Of a DNA stretch of 64,000 nucleotides, positions 33,988-43,560 are shown in pieces. Within the stretch, counting starts at the first letter, position 1; the number at the start of each line of letters is the position of its first letter. Source of the DNA: Hespellia sp. (GTDB lineage Bacteria > Bacillota > Clostridia > Lachnospirales > Lachnospiraceae); assembly GCA_028693555.1 (NCBI GenBank), contig JAQUVD010000016.1:1-64000 (forward strand), in the 5' to 3' direction. The position numbers and the translations under genes were made by a program. The notes beneath the pieces are model-generated. The model did no database searches and had not been told where the DNA came from. It was given only the letters and a program-made list of their open reading frames with translations.

Positions 33988-34862
33988 AAGTGCTCTCGGA
34001 TCAGTTGCAAAAAAAGTTCCATGGCAGGGGTTGTCCAGCGGTTTTTATGCTTGATACATAAAACCGGATTTCTAATTCCGGAGACAGGCGCAGAAAGCTC
34101 TACCAGTCTGCCATCGGCAAGTTCTTCCTCTACCGCAAATCTTGGCAGAAACGTGATTCCCAGATTACTCATCACACAACGTTTAATTGCCTCCGTACTC
34201 CACAGTTCAATTGTCTCTTCCAACTGAATATCCTGTTCTTGTAGATAGGATTCAAATTGTCTTCGAAAGAGGCTGTCCGGTTCGTCACTGATCAGCGGAA
34301 TTGATTTGATCTGATGCGGTGTCACAAAATCCGTGTCTGTCAGCTCACTGGATGCCAGAAGAATACATTCCGTCTGCTGTTTCAGATATTCCGTCTGAAG
34401 TACATCCCGATTCCAATCCATACGATAAGAGATTCCCAAATCACAACTTCCTTCTTTCAGATTTTCTGAGATTTTCAGGCAGTTACGATTCCGCAGTATA
34501 AGCTTTACAAGTGGCGCTCTGGCGCGAAACTCCCGAATAACCTCCTGCATCTGAAAACACAGCAGCGTCTCTACAATATCCACCCGCAGTGTTCCTGTAA
34601 GCGGCTGTGATGTATCTGCGATACCCCCGATCTGATCTGCGATATCTACTAAGTCCCTGGCTTGTTCAACCACCCTTTCACCGGCCTGACTCAGAGACAT
34701 CCTTCGTCCAATCCGCTGAAATAAGGGTATCCGAAGTTCTGCTTCCAATTGCTGCATTTGAATTGTAATCGTAGACTGGGTATATCCAAGTGCTTCTGCC
34801 GCTTTCTGATAACTGCCATAATCAACGATTGCAATCAGTGTTCTAAGGTGTTTGATTTCCAT
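33972..34862 (-). CDS. LysR-family transcriptional regulator
   Basis: 296 residues. The N-terminal helix-turn-helix (LRTLIAIVDYGSYQKAAEALGYTQSTITIQMQQLEAEL) and the linker IPLFQRIGRRMSLSQAG are typical. The C-terminal type 2 periplasmic-binding-like domain senses an effector (DLGISYRMD, LLASSEL). It is divergent from the LysE-type exporter gene with about 120 bp between them, the standard arrangement of a LysR activator and its target. The effector would be the exported amino acid or related compound. Confidence 0.9.
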   Translation of the reverse strand: MEIKHLRTLIAIVDYGSYQKAAEALGYTQSTITIQMQQLEAELRIPLFQRIGRRMSLSQAGERVVEQARDLVDIADQIGGIADTSQPLTGTLRVDIVETLLCFQMQEVIREFRARAPLVKLILRNRNCLKISENLKEGSCDLGISYRMDWNRDVLQTEYLKQQTECILLASSELTDTDFVTPHQIKSIPLISDEPDSLFRRQFESYLQEQDIQLEETIELWSTEAIKRCVMSNLGITFLPRFAVEEELADGRLVELSAPVSGIRNPVLCIKHKNRWTTPAMELFLQLIREHLRENL

Positions 34863-34983
34863 GCTGTACCTCCCGTTTCTAATTCATTCGTTTTATAAAT
34901 ATTATATCTAAAAAGCTTTCATTATTCAAATGTTTTTATTTCTGATACACTATAGATATCAAAACAAAAGGGAGAGATTTATT

Positions 34984-35577
34984 ATGCCACTTACCATCGT
35001 TCCATCCTTTCTACTGTATTGCTATATTACTGGTGTTACGCCCGGACCTGCCAATCTGTGTTCGCTGTCCACTGCTCTGCGCTACGGGAAAAAGACTGCA
35101 CTGCGCCAATGGCGCGGACTCTTCTTTGGATATTTCATCATTTCCATGGGCTCGGTCCTGATTACGCACCTGATTGGGACCGTCTTAAACCAGTATGTAA
35201 AATACCTTTCATGGGTCGGAGCTGTTTACATACTCTGGCTTGCATGGCACACCTTTCATTCATCGGCATATGAAGAAAAAGAAGACATCCACGCACCGAA
35301 TTTTTTCACAGGAATGTTCCTGCAGTTTACAAATGTCAAAATCATGGTATCCTGCACGACAGCACTCTCCTGCTATGTGCTTCCTTACACGGATTCTTTC
35401 TGGATATTATTGGGCGTCGGGCTGTTCCTTCCACTTACAGGTCCAATTGCAAACCTTCTCTGGGTATATGCAGGGGTATCGCTTCAGAAGCTGTTTCAGA
35501 ATTATAGGAAACAGGTCGATGTGGTCATGGCGATATCGCTTGTGTTATGTGCTGTTACATTAGTGGTAGGGCATTGA
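34984..35577 (+). CDS. LysE/RhtB-type amino-acid exporter
   Basis: 197 residues from ATG at 34984 behind AAAGGGAGAG. Six membrane helices, with the family signature TGVTPGPANLCSLSTALRYG in the first loop and G-x-x-x-Q-F-x-N-x-K (GMFLQFTNVKIM) in the middle. LysE/RhtB proteins export amino acids such as lysine, threonine or homoserine lactone. The divergent LysR gene is its likely regulator. A strong terminator follows at 35596. Confidence 0.85.
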   Translation: MPLTIVPSFLLYCYITGVTPGPANLCSLSTALRYGKKTALRQWRGLFFGYFIISMGSVLITHLIGTVLNQYVKYLSWVGAVYILWLAWHTFHSSAYEEKEDIHAPNFFTGMFLQFTNVKIMVSCTTALSCYVLPYTDSFWILLGVGLFLPLTGPIANLLWVYAGVSLQKLFQNYRKQVDVVMAISLVLCAVTLVVGH

Positions 35578-35595
35578 TACTGAATGAAGGAAATA

Positions 35596-35631
35596 AATAA
35601 GCGGCAGAGCTTTTACACTCTGCCGCTTATT
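35596..35631. terminator. Strong bidirectional terminator between lysE and aquaporin
   Basis: A perfect 14-bp stem AATAAGCGGCAGAG/CTCTGCCGCTTATT with an 8-nt loop, and T-rich sequence on the plus side, between convergent genes. Confidence 0.9.
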
Positions 35632-35672
35632 TGTTTCTTTATTCACAATCACTTTTTCTGCTGAATATCAGA

Positions 35673-36368
35673 TTATTTCTCCTCTGATGCTAAAACATAT
35701 TTATGTACAAGTGCTGCAATTCCTGCTCCAACAAGTGGTGCAAGGATAAATACCCATACCTGAGAAAGTGCTGTTCCACCTGCTAAAAGAGCTGGTCCAA
35801 TACTTCTTGCAGGGTTTACAGATGTTCCTGTAAAAGGAATACCTAAAATATGAATCAATGTAAGCGTAAGACCAATGATAAGACCTGCAACATTTGCGTT
35901 TTCAACTTTCGATGTAACACCAAGAATCAGTAAAACAAATACAAATGTAAGAACAACTTCTACTAAAAATGCAACGCCGCAAGATGTTCCGAGTGCGCTT
36001 GCCTCTCCGTATCCATTCGCTCCAAGTGATGCATTGCTTCCGAAAAATACAACTAAAAGTCCGGCTCCTGCGATACCTCCGATTACCTGTGCTACTACAT
36101 AACCGATGAACTCTTTAACTGTCATCTTACCTGCAACAAGCATACCAAATGATACAGCTGGATTGATGTGGCATCCTGAGACATTTCCGATAGAATATGC
36201 CATAGCTACGATTGATAAACCGAATGCAAATGCAATCAATAATGTTGAAAGTGCCAAAGGTACCTCTGCCCCATTGTTGGCTACCAGTGTATTAGCTGCA
36301 ACCGCACTACCACAACCAAAGATAACCAATACTGCTGTTCCGATAAATTCTGCAATGTACTTCTTCAT
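35673..36368 (-). CDS. Aquaporin, MIP family
   Basis: 231 residues with six membrane helices and both half-helix motifs: SGCHINPAVSFG near residue 65 and GTSVNPARSIGPAL near 185. The second-loop residues T-S-V-N-P-A-R and a histidine-free, compact sequence of this length are closer to water channels of the AqpZ type than to glycerol facilitators, which have a longer loop and an aspartate after NPARD. The ribosome site AGGAGGAAA fixes the start. It is monocistronic. Confidence 0.88.
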   Translation of the reverse strand: MKKYIAEFIGTAVLVIFGCGSAVAANTLVANNGAEVPLALSTLLIAFAFGLSIVAMAYSIGNVSGCHINPAVSFGMLVAGKMTVKEFIGYVVAQVIGGIAGAGLLVVFFGSNASLGANGYGEASALGTSCGVAFLVEVVLTFVFVLLILGVTSKVENANVAGLIIGLTLTLIHILGIPFTGTSVNPARSIGPALLAGGTALSQVWVFILAPLVGAGIAALVHKYVLASEEK

Positions 36369-36620
36369 TACTCATTTCCTCCTAATGTTTTATTTTTGTC
36401 ATACACTCTTAAAAAAGTGTTCACTCAATTATATCACATTCAAGCCTTAAGTCAAAGATTTTACACAAATTTATCCTGCGGATTGTACACTAAAAGATAC
36501 AATCTTTTGTAATAGAATACATAGACAAAAAGATAGCACTCACGTTACAATAGAATACGTGAAATTGACTTTTCATAGAATAGTCAATTCATACACAAGA
36601 GAAAAGCTTTAGGGGGAAAC
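36369..36620. promoter_or_regulatory. Divergent control region of aquaporin and SulP genes
   Basis: 252 bp. Holds two inverted repeats: GATTGTA/TACAATC near 36480-36504 and ATTGACT/AGTCAAT near 36568-36592. The second lies about 30 bp before the SulP ribosome site (AGGGGG). No regulator can be named. Confidence 0.45.
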
Positions 36621-38279
36621 ATGGAAAGTATTAAACCAAAATTATTTGCTGTTTTAAAAGATTATTCGAAGGAACAATTTATCAAAGATGTCATTGCAGG
36701 TATTATCGTTGCAATCATCGCACTGCCTCTGTCAATTGCACTTGCGATTGCATCAGGCGTCAATCCGGAGCGTGGACTTTATACCGCTATTATCGCCGGA
36801 TTCTTTATTTCTTTTTTAGGCGGAAGCCGTGTCCAGATTGGCGGACCTACCGCCGCATTTGTTGTCATCATTTACGGAATTATCCAATCCTATGGCATGG
36901 ATGGACTGATTGTCGCAACAATCATGGCCGGAATCATTCTGATCATCATGGGAATCGCACATTTTGGAAGCCTGATCAAATTTATCCCTTACACAATTAC
37001 AACCGGATTCACCGCCGGAATCGCAATCACGCTTCTGGTCGGACAGTTAAAAGATTTCTTCGGGTTAGACATGGGTGCTGTTCCATCCGAGTTTTTAGAG
37101 AAGATTGCCGCTTATTCTAAATATTTCCACACTTTGAATTTACACGCATTGTTCATCGGTGTCATTGCTCTTGCTATCCTGATTCTTTGGCCTTATGTAA
37201 CTGATAAAATTCCCGGTTCGCTCATTGCGATTATTGTAACAACAGTGATGGTGAAATTTTTGCCTCTCAATGTAAATACCATTGGAAGCGTTTACGGAGA
37301 ACTCTCTTCTTCCCTTCCAAAGTTCAGCCTTCCACAGACAAATATGAGTATGATTATACAACTCGCCAGTCCTGCCTTTACAATCGCCATTTTGGCAGCA
37401 ATTGAATCCTTGCTCTCCTGTGTGGTATCCGACGGTATGATTGGAAGTAAACACCGTTCTAACGCAGAACTGGTTGGACAGGGTGTTGGAAATATTGCTT
37501 CTGCTCTCTTCGGTGGTCTTCCGGCAACCGGTGCGATTGCCCGTACTGCCGCAAATGCAAAAAATGGTGGACGCACACCCATCGCCGGAATCGTCCATTC
37601 ACTCACACTGTTAATCATCCTTGTTGTTCTGATGCCGACAGCAGCGCTTATTCCAATGCCTGCACTCGCTGCCGTACTGATCATGGTTGCATATAATATG
37701 AGCGGATGGCGTGAATGTATCACACTTGCAAAGAATGCGCCCAAAAGTGATATTATCGTATTTGCACTCACCTTATTCCTTACTGTCGTATTTGATCTTG
37801 TCGTAGCAATTGAAGTCGGCATGGTGGTTGCCGCCGTCCTCTTCATGAAGCGCATGGCAGACACGACAGAGCTTCGCGGTTGGAAATACATGGACGAAGT
37901 CGAGAATCGCAATGATCCAGATAACATCAAACTCCGGGCAGTTCCAAAAGGAACTATGGTCTACGAAATTGAAGGACCAATGTTCTTTGGTGCAGCAGAC
38001 AAATTCCTAGATATCGCAACAGCCAGTACACACACGACAAAGGTGATCATCCTCCGTATGCGTGGCGTCCCTGCTATGGATGCAACTGCACTCCATACAC
38101 TGCGCAGCGTATATGCAACATGCAAGAAGAAAAACATTACACTCATCTTCTCGCACACGCAGGACCAGCCACTCTCCATGATGCAGAAAGCAAAATTCTA
38201 CGACGAAGTCGGACCCGAAAACTTCCGCGAAAATATCGATGCCGCGTTAGTTTATGCAGGGGAAGTTTGTGCAAGGTAG
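36621..38279 (+). CDS. SulP-family anion transporter with STAS domain
   Basis: 552 residues. The SulP membrane domain (about 1-400) includes the GIIVAIIALPLSIALAIASGVNPERGLYTAIIAGF signature and FLGGSRVQIGGPTAAFVVII. The C-terminal STAS domain (about 440-550) follows with MVYEIEGPMFFGAADKF and VIILRMRGVPAMDATALHTL. SulP proteins carry sulfate, bicarbonate or other anions, and the gene gives no further clue. It ends 8 bp before element A1. It is divergent from the aquaporin gene. Confidence 0.92.
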   Translation: MESIKPKLFAVLKDYSKEQFIKDVIAGIIVAIIALPLSIALAIASGVNPERGLYTAIIAGFFISFLGGSRVQIGGPTAAFVVIIYGIIQSYGMDGLIVATIMAGIILIIMGIAHFGSLIKFIPYTITTGFTAGIAITLLVGQLKDFFGLDMGAVPSEFLEKIAAYSKYFHTLNLHALFIGVIALAILILWPYVTDKIPGSLIAIIVTTVMVKFLPLNVNTIGSVYGELSSSLPKFSLPQTNMSMIIQLASPAFTIAILAAIESLLSCVVSDGMIGSKHRSNAELVGQGVGNIASALFGGLPATGAIARTAANAKNGGRTPIAGIVHSLTLLIILVVLMPTAALIPMPALAAVLIMVAYNMSGWRECITLAKNAPKSDIIVFALTLFLTVVFDLVVAIEVGMVVAAVLFMKRMADTTELRGWKYMDEVENRNDPDNIKLRAVPKGTMVYEIEGPMFFGAADKFLDIATASTHTTKVIILRMRGVPAMDATALHTLRSVYATCKKKNITLIFSHTQDQPLSMMQKAKFYDEVGPENFRENIDAALVYAGEVCAR

Positions 38280-38287
38280 CTTGTGAT

Positions 38288-38569
38288 TTAAGTAAGTAGA
38301 AGACATCCGATGAGAGCCTGCGCATTGCCCTCACGAACTGTAAGCAATATGTAAGAGCTAAGTCAAAAATAATCTGTGGAATTTATGGACATCGTGCCCA
38401 TTCGAGTTGTTTTCTGATGAAAACGACTCTCAAGAGCACTTGCGCGTTGCTTTGAAAGCAACTCACAGCCCAGAAATTCCGCAGCTTCTTTTTGCTTATC
38501 TCTAACACACTGCTTCATGTCCGTGATGACAATACGCAGGCTCTCATCTAATTTCTTCTACTAACTTAA
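38288..38569 (+). repeat. Structured intergenic element A, copy 1
   Basis: 282 bp. The outer arms (TTAAGTAAGTAGAAGA at 38288, TCTTCTACTAACTTAA at 38554-38569) pair over about 80 nt. Inside are a stem CTGTGGAATTT/AAATTCCGCAG (38374-38384 with 38474-38484) and two hairpins, GAGTTGTTTTC-TGAT-GAAAACGACTC (38404-38429) and GTTGCTTTGAAAGCAAC (38446-38462). It begins 8 bp after the SulP stop codon, in the gene's orientation. Confidence 0.8.
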
Positions 38570-38666
38570 ATGCACCTAGCTGTCCATGACACCAGCAGTG
38601 TGCTGGAAACCCAGAAGCTTTCTTGGCTCCTCACGTCCCGTCTAGTGTGACGTGGAGGGTGGCGCA
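38570..38666 (+). other. Spacer between elements A1 and B1
   Basis: 97 bp with short hairpins (CCAGCA/TGCTGG, CCAGAAGCTTTCTTGG, CACGTC/GACGTG). The spacer between A3 and B2 is 98 bp and shares a CCAGCA...GAAGCT...CTCCTC order, so the two A-spacer-B units look like one composite. Confidence 0.5.
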
Positions 38667-38933
38667 AGTTGGAGTGAGTGAATTTTGGGTGTGTGTTGTG
38701 GATAAGGGCATTCATTGAAGCTTTAGAGTTGTTTGAAAAATAAGAAACGATAGGTTGAGGGGACTCATGTATTTCAAATACATGAGTTCAGTGATGCATA
38801 GAGTAAGAATCATCAGATTCTTGCTCGTATCATCACGGTACTCAACCTATCGTCTCTTATTTTTCTAGCAACTCTTAGCGCCCAATTACAGACCGCAAAC
38901 GCAACACACAACCAAAATTCACGGACTACAACT
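38667..38933 (+). repeat. Structured intergenic element B, copy 1
   Basis: 267 bp. Outer arms meet at AGTTG (38667) and CAACT (38933). The inner stem is 38725-38759 with 38841-38875. The core carries hairpins ACTCATGTAT/ATACATGAGT (38763-38787) and AAGAATC-ATCA-GATTCTT (38805-38822). The core is the same as in copy 2. It ends 18 bp before the stop of the convergent metY gene. Confidence 0.8.
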
Positions 38934-38951
38934 CTACACTAACCCACAACC

Positions 38952-40220
38952 TCACTCGGCTGCCGCCGCCAACGCCGTATCCAGATCTTCCAGTATATCA
39001 TCAATATTCTCAAGTCCCACTGAAAATCTCACCATTGCGGCATTGATTCCGGCAGCAACTAACTGCTCGTCTGTCAATTGTCTGTGTGTTTCGCTTGCCG
39101 GATGCAGGACACAGGTTCTAATATCTGCAACATGAACTTCATTAGAAGCAAGTTTTAACGAATCCATGAATTTTGCAGCCGCTGCTCTTCCGCCTTTGAT
39201 GACGAACGAAATGACTCCGCTGCAGCCTTTCAGATATTTCTGTGAGAGCGCATAGTCCGGGCTGGATGGCAGTCCCGGATAAAGAACACTTTCTACCATT
39301 GGAGATTCTTCCAGGTATTTTGCCACTGTCATTGCATTTTCACAATACTGTTTCATACGAACCGGAAGTGTCTCAAGTCCAAGATTTAACAGAAATGCGG
39401 AATGCGCTGCAGGATAGACTCCAAAATCTCTCATGAGCTGCATTCTGGCTTTGATGATGTATGCCATATTCCCATAGCTTTCTGTATAAGAAATTCCGTG
39501 ATATGATTCATCAGGCTCTGTCAGTTCCGGGAACTTGCCTTTTGTCCAGTCAAATTTCCCGCTGTCAACGATGACGCCGCCGATCTGTACCGCATGCCCA
39601 TCCATGTATTTGCTTGTAGAATGAATAACGATATCTGCACCAAACTCGAAAGGTTTGCAGAGAATTGGTGTTGCAAATGTATTATCCACGATAAGAGGTA
39701 CATTCATCTCGTGTGCGATTGTTGCAAATTTTTCGATGTCAAACACTTTTAGTGCAGGATTCGCAATGGTTTCACCAAAGACAAGTTTCGTGTTCGGTTT
39801 GAATGCTGCTTTAATCTCTTCCGGATCTGCATCATTTTCGACATAGATACATTCAATTCCCAGCTTCTTCAACGTAAAAGAAAACAGGTTGATCGTCCCA
39901 CCATAAATTGTAGGTGAGCTGATAATGCTGTCACCGACAGAACAGATATTTAAAATAGATAACAGAGTTGCTGCCTGTCCGGATGTCGTACACATTGCGC
40001 CTACGCCGCCCTCTAAGGCAGCAATCTTCTCTTCCACTGCCATAACCGTCGGGTTCCCGAATCTCGAATAGCAAAGTCCTTTGGTCGGATCATCAAAAAT
40101 TGCTGCGACCTCAGCTGCTGAATCATATACATATGTAGTGCTCTGTACAATTGGTAATACTCTTGGTTCTCCATTTCCCGGTGTATATCCGGCGTGTAGA
40201 CATTTTGTTTCGTCTCTCAT
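38952..40220 (-). CDS. metY: O-acetylhomoserine sulfhydrylase
   Basis: 422 residues of the Cys/Met metabolism PLP family: YSRFGNPTV, SGQAATLLSI, VDNTFATPI and the pyridoxal lysine in HSTSKYMDGH. The length and the ETKCLHAGYTPGNGEPRVLPI start fit MetY, which makes homocysteine from O-acetylhomoserine and sulfide (EC 2.5.1.49). The ATG at 40220 is 8 nt behind AGGAGGAA. An ATG at 40226 touches it. The DUF4317 gene lies 14 bp upstream and is probably co-transcribed. Element B1 stands between its stop and the convergent SulP gene. Confidence 0.92.
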   Translation of the reverse strand: MRDETKCLHAGYTPGNGEPRVLPIVQSTTYVYDSAAEVAAIFDDPTKGLCYSRFGNPTVMAVEEKIAALEGGVGAMCTTSGQAATLLSILNICSVGDSIISSPTIYGGTINLFSFTLKKLGIECIYVENDADPEEIKAAFKPNTKLVFGETIANPALKVFDIEKFATIAHEMNVPLIVDNTFATPILCKPFEFGADIVIHSTSKYMDGHAVQIGGVIVDSGKFDWTKGKFPELTEPDESYHGISYTESYGNMAYIIKARMQLMRDFGVYPAAHSAFLLNLGLETLPVRMKQYCENAMTVAKYLEESPMVESVLYPGLPSSPDYALSQKYLKGCSGVISFVIKGGRAAAAKFMDSLKLASNEVHVADIRTCVLHPASETHRQLTDEQLVAAGINAAMVRFSVGLENIDDILEDLDTALAAAAE

Positions 40221-40239
40221 TTTCATTTCCTCCTGAAAT

Positions 40240-41376
40240 TTATTCTTCTAGTCGTATGGTTCTAACATTAATACCGTTGACTTCTATATGATCATCCACA
40301 GCAATGACAAGACATTGTCTTCCGTCAATCATCTTCGTCTCAACCAGATCTGCGCGATCCGGATTGACCTTAATCACAATATCCGGTGTCTCAACTGTAA
40401 ATTTCTTTGCATCTACAATATTACTTGCAAGCAGGGATGCATTCTCTCCTGCGGCTGCTTCATACTGCTTTTCAAATAATTCCATATTTTCATTGGAAAC
40501 ACCGCTCTTTTCAAATACCTTCTTTACATCAATTTTTGATAATTCTAAAGGCTCTGGTTCTTCTTTATGTTCCTCAATCATCTCGTGAAGTGTATCGTGA
40601 ATGTTGCGAACAACCTTATATTCACAATCCTCGCCCAATGTATCTTCTATGATAGTCTGGAATGTCGTCTTTTGATCCCCGGCCGTCATTGGAAGTTCAC
40701 TGCCTAACACCTCGTCAATCAATGCCGGCTGAATATCCTCCGGCTTACTCGTATAATACAGTACACCATGGATATCAGATGCACGATCATTAAACAGCGG
40801 AAATAAAAAGCCCTTCGTTGGCATATCAACGACCCAGTCTCTCATGCGTTCTTCAATGCTGTTGTGTTCACTGTTATAGCTCAGTCCCGCCTTCGTCAGA
40901 TTCACAGGGCAGATGCTGCACATCAGATATTCATAGACGCTGTCAGATGCATCAAACATCTCCAGTCCGTCTGCAGATCTTCCCGGCACATCATACATTG
41001 CATGAATCAATACGATATAATAGTTCTCCGCATAATCATAGCTTCCGATCACTTTATCATAAAATTCCTCTAAAAGCATATCGTCCTTCAACTTGCTGGC
41101 GCGTAAATCCATCAGGAATTTCTGTTTTCCATCCGTCTCTTCCTCTTTGAGCGGAAATTCCATATTCAGCAGATTCTTACCGAGTGTTCCGGATAATGTT
41201 TTCTTTAATATATCAAAATATTTATGTTCCTCTTCTTCCGGAAGTGAAAGAAAGGCATCCTTCATTTCAAATACTTTATTCTTCTCGTGATCCACATAGC
41301 AACCGCAGATTCTTGTAATCGCACAGTTTGCGGGTGTGAATTGTTTTCTGATTTCCAGTGTTTCTTTTTTGTTCAT
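40240..41376 (-). CDS. DUF4317 family protein
   Basis: 378 residues with the family's opening LEIRKQFTPANCAITRICGCYVDHEK, long acidic segments and a C-terminal IEVNGINVRTIRLE. DUF4317 is a family of cytosolic Clostridial proteins of unknown function. No membrane segment or enzyme motif is visible. It is 13 bp upstream of metY, and the pairing is the only hint of its role, perhaps in sulfur metabolism, which is a weak inference. Confidence 0.85.
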   Translation of the reverse strand: MNKKETLEIRKQFTPANCAITRICGCYVDHEKNKVFEMKDAFLSLPEEEEHKYFDILKKTLSGTLGKNLLNMEFPLKEEETDGKQKFLMDLRASKLKDDMLLEEFYDKVIGSYDYAENYYIVLIHAMYDVPGRSADGLEMFDASDSVYEYLMCSICPVNLTKAGLSYNSEHNSIEERMRDWVVDMPTKGFLFPLFNDRASDIHGVLYYTSKPEDIQPALIDEVLGSELPMTAGDQKTTFQTIIEDTLGEDCEYKVVRNIHDTLHEMIEEHKEEPEPLELSKIDVKKVFEKSGVSNENMELFEKQYEAAAGENASLLASNIVDAKKFTVETPDIVIKVNPDRADLVETKMIDGRQCLVIAVDDHIEVNGINVRTIRLEE

Positions 41377-41485
41377 CTTGCGTACCTTCTGTTTTTATTT
41401 TCTTCTGATTTTTCACTTAGTTAGTATATCATTTTTCTAAGGATTCCACCACTTATTTTAAAAATCCAGTCATAGATTTTAGATA

Positions 41486-42154
41486 TTACCTGTTATTGAT
41501 TTCATCTATCATCTGATACAATTTGTGCAGTGCCTGACTCATGCCGCCCACTTCGTCAATCAAGCCTTCTTTTACTGCCTCAGGTCCTTCCAGGCAGGTT
41601 CCGACATCTTTCACAAGCTGCTTTGAATCCAGCATCAGTTCTTCGAGCCTTTTCTGTGTGATTTTAGAATGTGAGGAAATAAATCCTGTAATCCGATCCT
41701 GTGTCCGTTCCATATTGCGGTACGTTTGAATAATCCCAATAAACATGCCATTCGAACGGACCGGATGCACCACCATCGTTCCCGTTGGAACAATAAATGA
41801 ATAATCCGCCGCTACAGCTAACGGTCCGCCGATGGAATGACTTCCACCGAGCACAAGTGATACCGTCGGCTTACTTAAGGATGCAATCATCTCTGCCATT
41901 GCTAACCCCGCTTCCACATCTCCTCCAAGCGTATTAAGCAAAACGAGCAGACCCTCCACAGACTCATCATCTTCCACTTGTGCGAGTTTGGGTAAGATAT
42001 GCTCATACTTTGTTGTTTTCGAATTGCCGGATGCCGCTTCATGACCTTCAATCTCTCCGATAATTGTAAGCAGTTGAATCTTATGCTTTTTTGCATTGTT
42101 CTGAAGTTCTAATGTACCGGTATCCTTAATTTCATTTCTGTCTTCTTCTTTCAT
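41486..42154 (-). CDS. ClpP-like serine protease of TepA type
   Basis: 222 residues. LLVLLNTLGGDVEAGLAMAEMI and LVLGGSHSIGGPLAVAA carry the ClpP fold with the catalytic serine in G-S-H-S-I-G-G, and TGTMVVHPVRSNG the histidine. The family (TepA/YmfB type) is related to ClpP but lacks ClpX-docking features, and its substrates are not known. The ATG at 42154 was preferred over a GTG at 42166 that overlaps GAGG. Confidence 0.88.
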   Translation of the reverse strand: MKEEDRNEIKDTGTLELQNNAKKHKIQLLTIIGEIEGHEAASGNSKTTKYEHILPKLAQVEDDESVEGLLVLLNTLGGDVEAGLAMAEMIASLSKPTVSLVLGGSHSIGGPLAVAADYSFIVPTGTMVVHPVRSNGMFIGIIQTYRNMERTQDRITGFISSHSKITQKRLEELMLDSKQLVKDVGTCLEGPEAVKEGLIDEVGGMSQALHKLYQMIDEINNR

Positions 42155-42232
42155 GTTCGCATTCACACCTCGTCTTCACAATTTTATATAGTATCATTCC
42201 ATTGCTCTCTAGTGTGTGCAAAACAAAACGTA

Positions 42233-42727
42233 TTATTCTTTCACCGTAACATCTGCAAATGTCGCCTTTGCCGCTTTTGCCAAATCTTCCGGTTTTAACT
42301 CAATCTGTGAGCCACGTCTTCCACCACTCACAATCATAATGTCCAAACTTTTGGCACTCGTATCAATCACGACTGGAAAATCCTTTTTCATCCCGATTGC
42401 AGTACAGCCGCCGCGCACATATCCCGTTACATTCGTCAAATCTTTAAGCGGCAGCATCTCAATTGATTTCTCCCCCACAGCTCTTGCTGCTGCTTTTAAA
42501 TCCAGTTCATTCTCAATTGGAATCACAAACACATAATGCTCTTTACTTTTCCCTACTGCCACCAGCGACTTATACACCAGCTCATGTGGCTGTCCGAGTT
42601 CATCAGCGATGCTGACTCCGTCAATAAATTCATCACATGTATACGTGTGTACAATATAGGAAATCTTATGTTTTTCTAAAATGCGCATGGCATTTGTTTT
42701 GATTTCTTTTTCTTTCTTCTTACTCAT
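42233..42727 (-). CDS. ybaK: Cys-tRNA(Pro) deacylase, YbaK/EbsC family
   Basis: 164 residues of the YbaK domain: [76 protein letters not shown] and ADVTVKE. The lysine in V-Y-K-S-L (the TAKT-like motif) takes part in hydrolysing mischarged Cys-tRNA(Pro). GAGGAAGAT precedes the ATG, which overlaps the last codons of the nfo gene by 8 bp, so the two are translationally coupled. Confidence 0.9.
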   Translation of the reverse strand: MSKKKEKEIKTNAMRILEKHKISYIVHTYTCDEFIDGVSIADELGQPHELVYKSLVAVGKSKEHYVFVIPIENELDLKAAARAVGEKSIEMLPLKDLTNVTGYVRGGCTAIGMKKDFPVVIDTSAKSLDIMIVSGGRRGSQIELKPEDLAKAAKATFADVTVKE

Positions 42728-43550
42728 ATCTTCCTCGTAATAATGTAATCTCTTCTTTATATCCCGGCAGTTCATTTGGTGTCTCCAAAAAGAATGGCAG
42801 ATGTTTTAATTTCGGATGATTGATAATTCTCACCATCGCTTCCAGCCCGATACTGCCTTCACCGATTTTTTCGTGGCGATCCTTATGACTCTCAAATGGA
42901 TTTTTACTGTCATTTAGATGAATTGCCTTTAATCTGTCAAGGCCAACGATTTGGTCAAACTCCTCCAGCACCTCATCCAAATGATGCACGATATCATATC
43001 CGGCATCATAGACATGGCAGGTATCCAGACAAACTCCCATCTTCTCGTGGAGATCGACCCCATCAATAATTCTTCTGAGTTCTTCAAAATTTCTGCCAAT
43101 CTCTGTTCCCTTTCCAGACATTGTTTCCAATAAAACAGTGGTCGTAAGCTCCTCGCTCAGGATGGCATTTAACAATGTCACAATCTGCCCTATCCCTGCT
43201 TCACTTCCCTGTCCCACATGACTTCCCGGATGGAAATTATAAAGATTCCCCGGCAGATATTCCATGCGTTTTAAATCATCCTCCATCGTCAGATGTGCAA
43301 ATTCCCGCGTCTCCGGCTTTGCCGAGCATGGATTCAGGGTGTACGGTGCATGTGCCAGAACCTTTGCGAACTGTTTTTTCTCCATAAAATCAATCAGTGC
43401 TTTTGCATCTTCCGGATCAATCGCCTTTGCTTTACTGCCTCGCGGATTCCGTGTGAAAAACTGAAACGTATTTGCTCCGATCGATTCTGCCATCTCCCCC
43501 ATTGCCAAAAAGCCTTTGGAAGATGACAAATGTGCTCCTATCTTTAACAT
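42720..43550 (-). CDS. nfo: Deoxyribonuclease IV (AP endonuclease)
   Basis: 276 residues, full-length Nfo: [11 protein letters not shown] at the start, [61 protein letters not shown] and [22 protein letters not shown]. These give the three-zinc site (H, H, E, D, H, H, D, H, E). It cleaves DNA at abasic sites during base-excision repair. It is followed directly by ybaK and preceded by the rsmH-like gene. Confidence 0.95.
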   Translation of the reverse strand: MLKIGAHLSSSKGFLAMGEMAESIGANTFQFFTRNPRGSKAKAIDPEDAKALIDFMEKKQFAKVLAHAPYTLNPCSAKPETREFAHLTMEDDLKRMEYLPGNLYNFHPGSHVGQGSEAGIGQIVTLLNAILSEELTTTVLLETMSGKGTEIGRNFEELRRIIDGVDLHEKMGVCLDTCHVYDAGYDIVHHLDEVLEEFDQIVGLDRLKAIHLNDSKNPFESHKDRHEKIGEGSIGLEAMVRIINHPKLKHLPFFLETPNELPGYKEEITLLRGRYE

Positions 43551-43560
43551 AACAACTCCT

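Noticed and set aside
36621-38279. Minus-strand frames opposite the SulP gene (for example 37292-37930)
   Set aside because: They are complement shadows of a full-length, well-recognised transporter.
41377-41485. Possible S-box or T-box leader upstream of the DUF4317-metY pair
   Set aside because: The 109 bp are too short and show no S-box or T-box motifs.
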